Source of the DNA: Penium margaritaceum
Taxonomy: Eukaryota; Streptophyta; Zygnematophyceae; Desmidiales; Peniaceae
Direction of reading: 5' to 3'
NCBI GenBank assembly: GCA_023375785.1
Contig: SZWC01001206.1
Span: 13,463 to 77,462 of the forward strand
DNA length: 64,000 nucleotides
This document shows positions 1-11,452 of this stretch, in pieces; positions within the stretch are counted from its first letter, which is position 1; the number at the start of each line of letters is the position of its first letter. Both the position numbers and the translations under genes were made by a program. Below the pieces are notes generated by a model that was not told the origin of the DNA, ran no database searches, and worked only from the letters and a program-made list of their open reading frames with translations.

Positions 1-185
1 GAGGGGGAGAGAGGGGAAAGATGGGAAGAGAGGGTGAGAGGGGAGAGGGGGAGAAGGGGGAGAGGGGGGTAGGGGGAGAGAGGGGAGAGGGCGGAGAGGG
101 GGAGAGGAGAGAGGGGAGAGGTGAAGAGGGGGAGATGTGTAGAGAGGGGAGAGGGAAAGATCGGGAAAAGAGAGAAGGGGAGTGG
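1..185. repeat. purine-rich (GGGGA/GAGA)n low-complexity tract
   Basis: The + strand is almost pure G and A, built from irregular GGGGAGA and GAGAGG words. Open frames crossing it encode only Gly/Glu/Arg-rich low-complexity peptide and are not genes. It may continue to the left of the window. Confidence 0.85.
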
Positions 186-802
186 GCAGTTTCACCGATG
201 CATTGTTGGGTTGCGGGGTTGACAACGGGTAGTGTACCACCCTGCTGCGGCGCCACCCACCGCCCGCCAATCAGTAGCTGCCGCTGCTGCGGCAATGCCG
301 CGGAAGACGAAGTCGCCATGGGAGTGGTGAGACGTGGGACGCGGGGGTGGGAGTGGGATGGTGGGGCTGGATGGTGGGTTGGAGGGGGTCTGCGCGAATG
401 TCTTGGAGACCTGTCGCGTTTGCCGTCGCTGCGCGCGAGGGCCGCTGCTCCTGCTGCTGCTGTCGCTGCTGCCGTCGCTGTTGCACGCGAGCGGTGGGCG
501 AGAAGGCTTGGACGGACAACGCAAACCGACCGACAGGCCGGCCACAAGGACTTGCGTCCGGTCAGCCAGCGCGTAACTGAAGCAATATGAAGTCGATCCG
601 GACCTGCAAGAGACTTTCTTTTCCAATGGTCGTAACCGATTAGGAGAGGCGAGCTACCTGAGAACCGAGACCAGCACGGAGTTTGAGCCCAGCCCAAGCT
701 CACCCTTAAGGTGGGAAGGAAAAAAGACTTGGATATCTCAATAAAATGTTGAAACATGATAACATAGGATATTTTTAGGTATTTCTTATTTTTAAATCAT
801 CA
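186..802. other. GC-rich to AT-rich flank, no gene recognised
   Basis: Positions 186-720 are GC-rich, with a CTG/CGC-rich patch near 440-480 that opens overlapping frames on both strands. None of these frames shows a recognisable domain. Composition turns AT-rich near 720. I see no RNA gene and no element terminus here. Confidence 0.5.
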
Positions 803-1290
803 ATGGCCAACCGGAAGGAAGAAATTAGATTGAAGCAACTTGAGGCCGATTTTAGGGAGGACAAAAACCTCTCTTGTGCTTGCGTTCACCGATAAGAAAG
901 AGGAGAAAAACCAGATTTTCTTTTGAAGTGCCGATGGGAAGTCTACAAGGAGCTTTCACACCTAAGAAACAAAGGGACGTACCCATTGTTTTTTCCACAT
1001 GGGGTGGACAAGGAAACGAAGGAACCACACACTCTTGAAGGTCCAAAAATAATTTTGATGAGTTCTAATGCGAGGTCCGGAAAGATGTTGTAAATGTATT
1101 GAATGTAATCAGTGAGGGCATGAACTCAACACAGCAGGAGGCACTGTACGATGCTCTCTTCCTGTCCGCAAAGAGGGAAAATGTCGCAAATCATTTGTAA
1201 ATCATGTGCGGGTTCACCATTGAAAACTTCATCGGAATCGCACCATCCATGGTCTTCCATGTGCCCCTCTCTTCCCCAGCACAATTCTAA
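803..1290 (+). pseudogene. decayed coding-like segment, function unknown
   Basis: An ATG at 803 opens a protein-like frame rich in Lys, Glu and Leu. It runs to about 1095 apart from one stop near 893, and coding-like sequence then continues in a second frame to about 1290 with further stops (the first near 1197). The middle part reads like a folded domain rather than low complexity, with a clear amphipathic stretch around 1105-1195. The segment lies outside the Gypsy-1 5' LTR, so it is either an old host exon or an unrelated, heavily decayed element. I do not recognise the family. Introns could explain part of the frame change. Confidence 0.3.
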
Positions 1291-1929
1291 GCATGTCTTG
1301 GTCTTCCCTCCCCTAGGCTTCACCCTTGGGCTCGCCCACACATGACTCGCGCAGCCCTAACACCAGTTTTTGTAAAATAACGAAGGCAATAACTCAGTCG
1401 CAGGGTCGCCCGATCACCCATGTGTTCCCTCATATCATTTCCCTTTTACCCTCTAATCCTCCTCAAATTCTACTCGCAACTCCTTAGACCTAAGTCCTTT
1501 CATTTTTCACAAGAAGTGCATTGGCATGAAAACTTCCCCATAAATCCCTTCATTGGCCCTCTATTTGCTGCAAGTTTTTCCCACCTCCCTCTTGACATGA
1601 AAAAGATAAACACCATGAGCAGAATCATTTTTTCGACGAGCAAGAGACTTTCTTGCGCCCATAGAATTGAATGGCGTGGGACTTTTGAAGGACATTTTAC
1701 CTTGACCATTTGACTTCCTCGCCAGATTCTTAGTAACTCATGTGGAAAAGCAATGGTTTGGGAGGGGAGGAGAGCATGATACAAGAGAAGCCGAGAGAAG
1801 TCAGTTCACCACAAACATAATTCTAGAAACAAAATAGGCACATGATGAGTTCCATGAAAACTTGATGAATGAAACGGGAACTGGAATAAACTAAAAATAG
1901 TGCCTTTTTGTTTTCTTACGTACTCATAA
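1291..1929. other. AT-rich flank before Gypsy-1, nothing recognised
   Basis: The sequence has short frames on both strands without domain signatures. It ends at the TGTTATC start of the Gypsy-1 5' LTR. Confidence 0.5.
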
Positions 1930-2509
1930 TGTTATCATGTTAGCTGCAGGCACCCTAGTGTATGTAACTTGGGGATTGTTGAATCCCTAACATACACGAG
2001 TATCTTTCATTTTATTCATGATCCATTGCACAATTAATTTCAGATCTTTATGCAGATCGGCCATGAAAGTTTTGGCTAGGTTCCAACCTTAGGCGTTACG
2101 TTTCAAACAATTGAAACAGTTTTGACCACCTACTAGACTCATGATTAGGGAGATTGGAGACTATCTTCACTTGTAAAAAATATTCATTCAAAATCTGGAC
2201 TGCGCTAGACTTTTACAAAGACATGCCTTGATATTGTTAAAGCCCTCCTCCTCGGCGGAGTTTCTTGAAGCAGCCACTCACACGCGAAATTGCACACGCT
2301 GGTCTCCTCGAGTGTCCAAGATCCTAGAAGTATGTCATTCTTTTTCTATCATTTTCATGTATGCGCTTGGCAGTTCTGAAACTCATCATTTAAGTAGATG
2401 TAACACTAATTATGTTTTATAAAGTTTCCCATATGTTCCAATCGCCAAAATCGACCTTTTTTTTCTGCAACTTCTACTTCTTAACCACCCACCTGGAGCT
2501 TATGTAACA
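1930..2509 (+). repeat. Gypsy-1 5' LTR
   Basis: It begins TGTTATC and ends ATGTAACA, and is followed after two bases by a tRNA primer site. It is alignable by eye, with many differences, to 57802-58445. The length is about 580 bp. Confidence 0.6.
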
Positions 2510-2511
2510 GT

Positions 2512-2523
2512 TGGCATCAGAAC
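2512..2523 (+). promoter_or_regulatory. Gypsy-1 primer binding site, tRNA-iMet 3' end type
   Basis: TGGCATCAGAAC matches the plant iMet primer site TGGTATCAGAGC at 10 of 12 bases and lies 2 bp after the LTR end. Confidence 0.6.
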
Positions 2524-2699
2524 ACGGCATAACTAGTGAGATAGTTGATGCCTTCACTTCTACTTAACAATATGGCATAGTCTTTCATGCATATTCTCCA
2601 TCTAGAAGTTTGTAGACGTCGCGATAAAGACAACGAAAGGAGTGAGAGTACAAAAAAATGTGCAGCACTAATCTGGCCAAGACTTTGGCAATGAAAGAT

Positions 2700-3760
2700 G
2701 CTCTCCAAGTGAGCGGCACGAAGCCATCATCTCACACGGCCAATCAGGTGATACAACCATCAGGCTCGACGAATTCCTTCCACTACTTTTGGGAGTCAAG
2801 CAAACACCTAGAGCAACGGCAAGGAGCATGAGCGGACAAATGTGCTTGTGCTAGAAACAATAAGAAATCGAGGGTGTCAATAACCATCCACTCCAACAAA
2901 TCAATGCAAACATGGAAGAGCTACATAATCCGCACACACAGAAAGTAGTACTTATGGAGAGAAACTCCCAACTCTCGAGTGACTCTCAGAGCCGTTCGAT
3001 CTCGCAAGGCAAAAGGGCCCATCAAGACCAATCGGATGAAAATATTACACTTGTATTTTCTTTCGAGAGGGCCAACAATGGCAACAAAAAAAAAACCAAA
3101 ACCTTGCATTGCAGGGTGCTCAGTAATGTAATGGATACCCAATGTCAGAAGAATACGGATGAAGCTTTTTTGACATCCTAGGTAACTGCTCTCACATCAC
3201 CAAAGGCAAATGTTCTACGTCTTGAATGGATATATCAGACGTGGCAAGATTTGTTGGCTACAACGCAGAATTGGAATGACTTTGTACGCACCGTTCTTGT
3301 ACATTTTGAGAAGCTAAACGAGAAGTCAAAGTCACATTTTCATAGTGGCTTCTTCTGAGACCAGCGTGATAGAGTACACTCACTGACATTGCCAGTGAAA
3401 AACTTTGTTTGCATTGCAACAAGAGCCTTGAGCACGACATTCAGCGAGCATTTTCCATATTCACCGTTCAGTAAAACCTCTCATAAATGATCGCAGTAGC
3501 TGATTGCATTGGTAGTGCTGACAACAACATTCGGATGAAAGAATTATATTGTTGGTGAGAACAAAGCTACAACTCTTACCATGGTGGACGGCATTCGCAA
3601 TGAACGCAGGCCTCCACTCCAATGGAGATCAACGCCATCAAACAGGAGGACTAATGGCTCTGCTCTTTTTGCGAGAAGCCTGGTTACACCTTATGCCACT
3701 GTTTTGAGCGACCATAGCAGGTGAAAAAGTAAGGAAGTCACAAAAATCCACAGGATGGAT
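2700..3760 (+). pseudogene. Gypsy-1 gag relic with zinc-knuckle remnant
   Basis: Around 3230-3330 the + strand encodes a Trp-rich stretch of the type W.....QNWNDF......HF, typical of the Ty3/gypsy gag core, which forms the particle shell. Near 3655-3715 there is a remnant of the CCHC nucleic-acid-binding knuckle. A polar, Ser/Gln-rich section (2912-3181) precedes the core. The gene is strongly decayed. Confidence 0.5.
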
Positions 3761-3979
3761 CGGAGAACGAAAGAGGAAAGGACCGCCAAAGCCTCAATTC
3801 CGTAAAAAAGAATTGCGCCAACCGATCATCAATCTGAACGGCTAACATCGTGAATGACAAGTAACGACAAGGGGACCTAGCGGATGAGCAACCATGAGTA
3901 GACTGAGCTCAACTGTCAGCTGGTAGAGATGCTCGGACACGGTTTTATCCATTCACAAAAAAGCCTACTCACTCTCTTA

Positions 3980-5095
3980 CTTTTGTCCAAATGAAACCGT
4001 TGAAACAGAAATGGTGTGTACTATTGAATGTCAAATGACATCACCTTTAAGAACCCTTATCCTCCTTTGCAAGAATACACACTTTTAGACCAACTTTGAG
4101 GAGCAAGATTTCTGACCACATCCGATGTGTAGAGCCCAACTCACTAGATCCACACATAAATTAAGGGCATCAAGATTTCTGTGTTTTGCACTCGTTACCG
4201 ACAACTTGAGTTCATGGGTATGTCATTTGGACTCATAATCACTCCAACAATACTTATTGGGAAAAAAAATAACATCTTGCAACTTTATCTTAACAATTTC
4301 TCATTGTTGCCTTGATAACATGTTTATGTAAAACCACATGTTGAAGTAGCACACTGGCCAGTTGTGGGAAGTCCTCTAAGTTGTACTAGGAGAGACAAGT
4401 TTTAAGTTATGACCTTGAGCAGTTTCTGATTGATTTTGGGCCACATCACCAGTGGTGGGTGGATTACCATGGATCTAAAAGAGGTGGTGGTAGCACTGCT
4501 TGGCTAAGACCGACCAAAGTTTGAGTTGTCCAAGTGCTTTTGGGATTTTACAACCAATACAATCAATCCGTTTAGGATTACACCAGAGTGTCAGGGTCTC
4601 TCTATGATCCTACTCCAAAAAATCACCAAGTGTAGGTGGAGTGACTGTAAAAAAGAAGCTTTTAACTATTTGAGAAATACTCTAACCTCAGGGCCAAGCC
4701 AATTATTTGCGAAGCTGACAATAGATTGCGTCATGGTCACTCACGCATCCGATGGAGCAATCAGTGCCGTTCTCCTCCAAGACAACGGCATAGGAGAAAT
4801 GCTGTTTGCATTCATATGATGTATAGTATTATGCGGGTGGAAGTTGAACTATACGATGCACAAAGAATAGATGTTGCACACGTTCAACGTGTGGCACTGC
4901 TATTTAGAATACCACGATGGGATGTCTGTACCACCCATCACACTATCAAATATTTCAAGAATAAGAAATATATGAATCATCAATAACCGCGATGGATGGA
5001 GTTTTGTCAGTCTAACTTCAAATATGACATCCAGTGTTAACTGGAAAAACCAAATAATGAGGATGCTCTAAGTCGGTGACCAGACTTGATGGACA
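3980..5095 (+). pseudogene. Gypsy-1 reverse transcriptase and RNase H relic
   Basis: Hallmarks appear in the usual order. Near 4210-4245 there is a relic of the MPFGL motif (here MSFGL). Near 4435-4475 is an LGHI-type motif. At 4526-4819 is the connection region plus the start of RNase H, with the W....AF..L...L pattern and a DASD-type signature followed by AVLLQD. Near 5065-5085 is the ALSR motif that closes gypsy RNase H. Family knowledge: this enzyme copies element RNA into DNA. It is broken at many points. Confidence 0.7.
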
Positions 5096-5269
5096 AGACG
5101 GACGTGTTGCAGATTGAGCAAGGAACACACCCCAAGAGACTATTTTTGAGAGGTTACAAAAGAATGCGTGGGTATGGAAACATCAAGCTCTGGTTTGATG
5201 GACCCTATAGACAAATGAAATTCACTGACCAAGCCGTCGTACCACCAAACAAATAACTCCAAGAAACAT

Positions 5270-6140
5270 CATTGAAGGGGTACCATGACACTGGACGAAG
5301 TAAACACTTTGGTGACTAGACAAGATGCAAAAGAAACTCATGAAATAGTACGAGAGGAACAAGATGAAAAAGAAAATTGAAAACTACTATAAAACATGGA
5401 ATAAATACAAACACCATAATTTCAGACGAACGAAACCCATTATTTTGCTTCAACCTCCACCAGTACCAAAGGATCCATGATCGGACATCTCCATGGACTT
5501 TGTGACGGTTCTACCCGCCACATAACAAGGTCTGATGCAATGCTCCCAGTAGTTGACTAATTTTCAGTTATGTCGTACTTCATTTCGACTATGACAATGA
5601 TCCCCATCGGGGGAACGTTGTCAGTGCTCCTCAACAATGTTGAATTCCTACATAATCACCCCTCCGTCACAAGCCACAGAGAAGGGAGGTTTGCACGCAG
5701 GATTAAGCATGAGCTAGCATGAGCTAGCATGAAGCATGACTCTCTTTGATGGTTGAATCCAGCTGTTGACGGACTTCAAGTCCCATACTAATACAGAGGT
5801 AAAGTGAACCAATCAAACGCTTGAACAACTATTTGTAACTTTGTGTGAGCCACATGTCACTGACTGGACACCAAAGCTATCAATTGAAAAACTTGCAGAC
5901 AAATTTGCAAACTCTACAAGAATAGGATAAACACCTTTTGGGTTAGTTTATGAAAAGAAATCCTCAACTCCGGTAGGGTGTTTACACTTGAGGAAACATA
6001 CTAGCATTCAACACCCAGTGGCAATGATTTTGTAGCTTTTGCAAAGAGATACACTGCACTCTTGTCAAGACACTAACAATATTCAAGTGAGTGAACGAAA
6101 AGAATTAGAAAGACACCAATGTCAATGTTGTTGATTGTGT
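5270..6140 (+). pseudogene. Gypsy-1 integrase relic
   Basis: A YHD.....H.G zinc-binding start is visible at 5280-5315. Near 5470-5510 there is a PVPKDP..DISMDFV stretch that matches the beginning of the gypsy integrase catalytic core. Near 5812-5840 a NQTLEQ motif matches the NQ.LE element late in the core. The domain order is normal; the coding frame is badly decayed. Confidence 0.65.
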
Positions 6141-6359
6141 CCTAATGAGCTTTGTAAATGTCAAGCTGTAAGAGTAAGACCATGGGAAGCTAAAACCCAA
6201 GAGGTTAAGTACGTTTGCCATTCAGTAGGTGTAGAGATCTCTCATAACCGAGATCTTCTTGCCCAAAAACATGGTCATCCACCTGGTATTCCACATCGGT
6301 CAACTCCAACTCTAGCTGGATCATAGTGAGAACGTCATCAATAGAGACGTACCTTTGCT

Positions 6360-6580
6360 ACCACTTGTAGAAGTAGATGACGGTTCAGAGTATGAAGTTA
6401 AGGATAACATAAGACACCATAAATGAGGCAAGATCACAGATTATGTGGTCAAAAGGCAGGGCTACGACACATCACATAACAATTGGGATTCTTATGGATA
6501 CCTAAGGGATGTGAATGATAAGGTAAACAGCTCTTTTAGCCACCACCAGCCTACGCATTGTAACACACCACAACATCGTA
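6360..6580 (+). pseudogene. Gypsy-1 chromodomain relic
   Basis: The frame shows SEYEV, then a VVK.QGYD...NNWD segment and a following YL, the aromatic and Trp positions of a chromodomain at the integrase C-terminus. Chromoviruses use this module to steer insertion toward particular chromatin. Only about 65 bp separate it from the inserted Gypsy-2 LTR. Confidence 0.6.
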
Positions 6581-6644
6581 GCTGAGTTATGGTTGATCAC
6601 CCCCAATTCATACACTTGATGATTAATGTATCAAAAAGTGTATT

Positions 6645-7569
6645 TGTGAACCGAGAGGCGCCCGGTATGATGGTCACACAATGAGCCCTTGGAATAAACC
6701 TCCCAATCCTTGAACCATTGGTGTGTCCAGCCAACCCTTGAGATGCCGCACGACCCTCTCCTAGCATTAAGACCGCTGCTAGTGACCGAGGTTAATACTG
6801 TATCTCCCGGCTGCGTTTGCACCAAGGTGCGTTGCGTGCGGAAGACTTGTAGGATCGAGTGGACGTGTGCAAGGCAATACATGGAGAAAAATTAGATTCA
6901 GGAAAAGAATGAGTCCTTAGAATTAATAGATCAGTAGAAGGAAATTTACAGTGTCTTTGCGTAACATCGGCATGCCTAAAACAATCCCAGGCTTCCTCAT
7001 GTACCAGCCCTTATGAGCCAGCCGAGAGTCCCTTGGCGCTCCGAGACTCTCTAATGAGGTAAAACTACACAGACAACACGTGTATCATGTAGTACACATT
7101 GGGAGCTTTCCAACGCACCAGAGAACGCTTCAATCTGTGGAGAAACGACTAAGTTATGGCGATTTGAGTGCTCCACACATGACTGTCGCTGACAGCACCG
7201 TCAGCTGGGGTCACTTCCGCGTGAAGCACCCTTGCTTGCAAATGGAGCTCCAGCAGCCATCCCAAAATGCCTATGGACCCCAGTGAACCTTTCCTCATTG
7301 GCTAAGTGTCCATCGAGGGGCGCTTTGGCTGCAGTGGGCGAGGAAATCGCTTTGACGTGCTTGGGGTCAAACCGGTACGTCTCCTGTTTTTTAGAGGTGC
7401 GCCTCCAACCTTTGCACGGCCATTTCTTCCTTGTCCCTGCACCGAATGACCTGGTTTGTGGCTCAATTTTGTATCTTTTTTCACGTGTAACGTAATGAGA
7501 GCATGGACACATGCATCTGACATCAGAATGATGAAGTAATCATTGCTTTGACCCGCGGCTCCAATAACA
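6645..7569 (-). repeat. Gypsy-2 3' LTR (carries the empty PLE site)
   Basis: On the minus strand it begins TGTTAT and ends TTCACA. It aligns over its full length with the 5' LTR copies at 29524-30361, 38030-38852, 41172-42009 and 49151-49975 and with their distal ends, but it is much more diverged than those are from each other. At 7480-7495 it lacks the PLE present in all the 5' copies. Confidence 0.75.
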
Positions 7570-7583
7570 TCACCCCTCCTCTG
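7570..7583 (-). promoter_or_regulatory. Gypsy-2 polypurine tract
   Basis: On the minus strand CAGAGGAGGGGTGA directly abuts the LTR start, the expected plus-strand primer site. Confidence 0.55.
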
Positions 7584-7699
7584 AGGGCACACTGTACCAG
7601 CGCGCTGCTAGTACGATCGGACGACCGTATTCACCACACTAACCCTGTGGAAATCAGCTTTGGGGTTCCATTAGGAACCCCGAAGCTCATAGCCAAGGC

Positions 7700-8640
7700 A
7701 TTGCACTAGGTACTGCCATGCATTGTTGCGCGACAGTGCCCGAGTATCTTCTCTACCTCGTATTCTTCCTCACCTTCCACCAAGATTGGTGGAGGAGGAG
7801 CCCATCCCCGCGCCGCGAACTGCGTATCCGGCTCCTTGTAGGCCTTGAGGAGAGAAGCCTGGAACACGGGATGGATCCATAGTGGTCTGCCAGCTCCAGC
7901 TCCAACGTAGCTCACCGCTGACCGCCTCTCCTGGACCGGAGAAGGGCCTACACATGGAGGCTTGAGCTTATTGCTGCCCACCCCTGCCTGCTGCAGGTTC
8001 TGCAAGCTATTAGCACCTTTTGTCCCACCAAGAACTCCTCGGCTGTCCGATGCTTGTCTGCTTGCTACTTCATTGGCTGCTGCACCTTGTGAAGTGCATT
8101 GCATACGCCCCAAACCACCTCCATGAAGTCACTTGCAAATTACTGCACCACAGGTAGGTCCGATCCCAAACCCATGTCTGAGGGACATGCAGGCTACACT
8201 CCATAAACCACCTCATTGTAGACCTCCTTGTCAAGGTATTCACTGCTTATTTGTAGGCAAACTCAGCCACCAGGAGCTTGCATCCCCATCCCTCACCATT
8301 TGGCACCAAGATTCCCCGCAACAACTGCTCCATGGTGTTGTTGGGACGCTCAGTTTGGACATCCATTTGGGGATGGTAGGCCAATGAAAGAGCAACACAA
8401 GTATCTAACTTCTTGAAGAGTTCCTAAAAAAATTGAGAGGTGTAGTGTGGGTCACGGTTCGAGACCATGCAATTCGGTACCCCGTGAAGTTTGATGACAT
8501 GTTGCAAGGGGAGTTGAGCCGTCTCTGCTGTCGTGACCTTCTCCGTAAATAGAGTAAATTGCGCCATCTTGTTGAACCGGTCCACCACAACCAGCACCAT
8601 GGTGTTGTCTGCTGCACCCTGTTAATCACCCCCTACAAAG
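7700..8640 (-). pseudogene. Gypsy-2 integrase core and chromodomain start
   Basis: On the minus strand, WMDISLDF (near 8650) opens the integrase core, followed by a VVVDRF.KMA stretch and a SNRDPHYTS stretch that carries the second acidic position (8430-8590). The PVF..SLLK segment (7850-7880) marks the C-terminal SH3-like part, and EEEYEVEKIL (7750-7790) is the start of a chromodomain. Only the beginning of the chromodomain is recognisable. The integrase inserts element DNA into the genome. It is a fossil. Confidence 0.75.
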
Positions 8641-9317
8641 TCCAGTGATATGTCCATCCACAGGCGATCCAGCACCAGTAGTGACTGTAGCTCTCTTTGC
8701 TTCTTCTTGGTAAATAGCACTGGCGCCGCGTATAGAGACACCAACAGCTGAATGAAGCCCTAGTCCACCAACTCCCCCAACTTTATCTTGAGCTCTGCAA
8801 GCTCCTCGTCGCTCATGCTGTTGTAAGAACACATCATTGGTGATGACCTGGCACAACCTCAATCTTGTGATCGATGTCGCGTTGTGGTGGCAACCCCTTT
8901 GGTAACTCCTCCGAGAAAACATCCCTAAACTCCTTGAGCACCTCCCCAACACCGAGAGGCAATCCTGGAGCTCCTCAACCCTCCACCGGCTATCCCTCTG
9001 CTGTTTCAACCGATGCAATCTGCTGCTCTGCTACTTGTTGTGGACGCATCCAAGCCAAGAAAACCTGACCACCCTTGCTCTCACACCGCTTCAACTGGTA
9101 AAAGTTGATGATGCAAAGCTGCCTCCCCGCTTCCTCCACTTCCAACTCCTCCTCCTCACTCCACTACAAGGACAAAGTGAGAATTCTCCCGCCTGCCTTC
9201 ACGACCAACCGGCCGCACCTCCAATCTACCTCCAGATTCCAGGCGTGCAACCAATCCTAGCTAATCAAGCAATTGTAATCATCCATAGGGCAAGTGTGGA
9301 GCTCCATTTCATACACT
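8640..9317 (-). pseudogene. Gypsy-2 protease-RT linker and reverse transcriptase start
   Basis: On the minus strand a DWLHAWNLEVDW motif (9210-9260) matches the gypsy DWL signature after the protease. It is followed by the FRDVFSEELPKGLPPQRDIDH-type entry to RT (8870-8940) and a SLYAAPVLFTKKK stretch (8690-8750), the APV.F.KKK motif. Downstream catalytic RT motifs and RNase H are not found in Gypsy-2. At 9318 the Copia-1 LTR begins. Confidence 0.75.
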
Positions 9318-9959
9318 TGTCAATGCGCCGGATAGTAACTATCTAGAAAACAGGTCCCGACATGGGAGGTCCGCTCTTGGTATTGCAACCAGGATAACAT
9401 CTCAACCTCGGACTAGGGATCCACACTTTAGGTTCGCTCAGTTTGCAACCTCACAAAGTCTGCACGAAGGTCTTTTGTGTCTACCCTTGGTTGGACACTA
9501 TGTGAGGAGTCTCAAAGGCAAGAAATGTAAATCGATGCATGCAGGTTACATGCTTTTCTACCTACAGAGCTTTGCTAATGCTTTTGCTTGCAATGACTCG
9601 ACAGGAGCCAACCTCAGCCTACAGTCCTACTTGGCGCGTCCTAAGACAACTAAGTATCATCCTCAAGGCAGGCTCTAGTGAGCTTCCTAGAAGCTTCCTG
9701 TCCCTTTCTGGGACACAAAGAAAAATGTGGTCATTTTGGGGTTTGAGGCCGCGACCCATGAGCTCTAGCGCCTGTCCCAATTTGGCCACAAAGCTGTGTT
9801 TCCTATGATGATATCCAGGGGACATACCCATCATGGGCAATGCATTCTTGTCCTATCTTGAAACAGACCAAGAGGACGTACTCCATAGAGTAGTGCATTC
9901 CTTGTCTTTCCGTACAACCAGCAAGCCAGCCAGCCAGCCTAAAAACAAGGTGCATACCA
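9318..9959 (-). repeat. Copia-1 3' LTR
   Basis: On the + strand it starts TGTCAA and ends CATACCA (minus strand TGGTATG...TTGACA). Its partner is 14649-15296. The internal edge on the minus strand, AAGGGAGAGATG (9960-9980), is polypurine-like. Confidence 0.75.
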
Positions 9960-10023
9960 AAACATCTCTCCCTTACACCTCTATCCATCTGTTGCTCACT
10001 GGGCTCCATCAATGCCATGGGGC

Positions 10024-10437
10024 TCACCCTTCCTCTGTTGCACTCCTCATGCCAAATCCACAAATGCCTGCATAGTGCAAGTCACTCTCCAACGGCTTGG
10101 TCCTGCAGTAAGCAAGCATGCTCTTGGTTTTGCAGTGCTGCAAGTCCACCATGTTCTTCATGACCAGGTCACGTGAGTAGTGATCACGCATGTCGATGCG
10201 CTTCATTTTCAAGGAGATGATCTCATCTTCAGCCATCAAGATGGCTCTCATGTCGTCCACGTGTACAACCATGGCGTCCTCATGTGGCGCAGTCATTTTG
10301 CCAAGCACGGTACGGAGCCACTTAGTCTCCTTGCACAACTCAAGCAGAGCAATGTAGTCTGCCTCAGCCGTGGACACCGAAACATAATCTTGCTTCCTAG
10401 TGGCCCATGAGACGGCATCGCCATTCAAGATGCACAT
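10024..10437 (-). pseudogene. Copia-1 RNase H relic
   Basis: The 137-residue frame carries SWATRKQDYVSVSTAEADYIAL, the copia RNase H core with its catalytic Glu and Asp context, and ends close to the 3' LTR. Confidence 0.8.
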
Positions 10438-10842
10438 GTATCTTGAGGTGGATTGCTGGTGGTCAAGATTTCCTCCCTAGTCGGGGTCAATGTAGCATTT
10501 CAAGTGGAGGGGGTCCGTACCTTCTTGGCCTCCAAGGACAAGGCCCATGTGACATGTCATCTGTAGGTAGCGCAAGATGCGCTTGAGTGCCTTCCAATGC
10601 TGTGGCCCTCAGTTGGCCACAAGCCTACTCACTTGTCCCACAGCATAGCAGATGTCCGGACGACTCCCTACCATGGCCTACATGATGCTACTTGCGGCAG
10701 AATGGTAGGGGATGTCTTGCACCTCCCTTTGTTCTAATTCATTGCTTGGTGGCATGGAGGCCTTCAGTTTTGTATCGGTTGTCATTGGGGTGCCAGTAGG
10801 ATTGTATTCTTCCATGTGATAGCGCTTTAGTACCTCACCGAT

Positions 10843-11394
10843 CTATTTGGTGTGGTTGAGTTGGATGGTGCCTGCTGTTTGGTTGCGGTGGATGGCAATC
10901 TTGAGGTAGTACTCAAGAGGATCCATGTCCTTCATTTTGAACCTTTTGCTGAGGTCAGACTTCAGCTCATCTAGTAGCTCGACTGAAGACGAGCAGATGA
11001 TAAGATCATCCAGATACAATGCAACAAGCATCAGCCCTCTCCAATCATTGTGCACGTACATGCTTGTGTCATTCTGGCAATGTGCGAAGGTGAGACCGTT
11101 CATGAAACTGTCCATCTCTTTGTACCACATCCTTGGAGCCTGTTTCAGCCCGTGGAGAACTTTCACCAACTTGCATATCTTGCCCTTGGGAGCTTTGAAT
11201 CCTTTGGGCACCTCCATCAGCACTTCCTTGTCAAGCTTCCTATAAAGGAAAGCTATTGTGATGTCCATGTGGTGTATCTCTACAGCCTTTATGGCTGCAA
11301 TGGCAAGAAGAGAGCGGACGGAGGCAAAGGTCAAGACGAGCGCAAACGTCTTGTCGTACTCAAAGCCCGGGCATTGAGAAAACCCCTTAGCCAC
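10843..11394 (-). pseudogene. Copia-1 reverse transcriptase relic
   Basis: The 183-residue frame has the copia RT signatures AKGFSQ, ALVLTFASVRSLLAIAA, HHMDITIAFLY (motif A, first catalytic Asp), LHGLKQAPRMWY and LYLDDLII (catalytic Asp pair). It is a fragment of the full enzyme. Confidence 0.85.
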
Positions 11395-11452
11395 TACCCT
11401 CGCCTTGAACTTTTTTATTTTTTCCGTCTTGCTTCTCCTTCACTTGGAGGAA

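Noticed and set aside
21-590. Long Gly/Glu-rich open frame on the + strand at the left edge
   Set aside because: It arises from the GA-rich tract and GC-rich flank; no domain, and competing frames of similar length exist on both strands.
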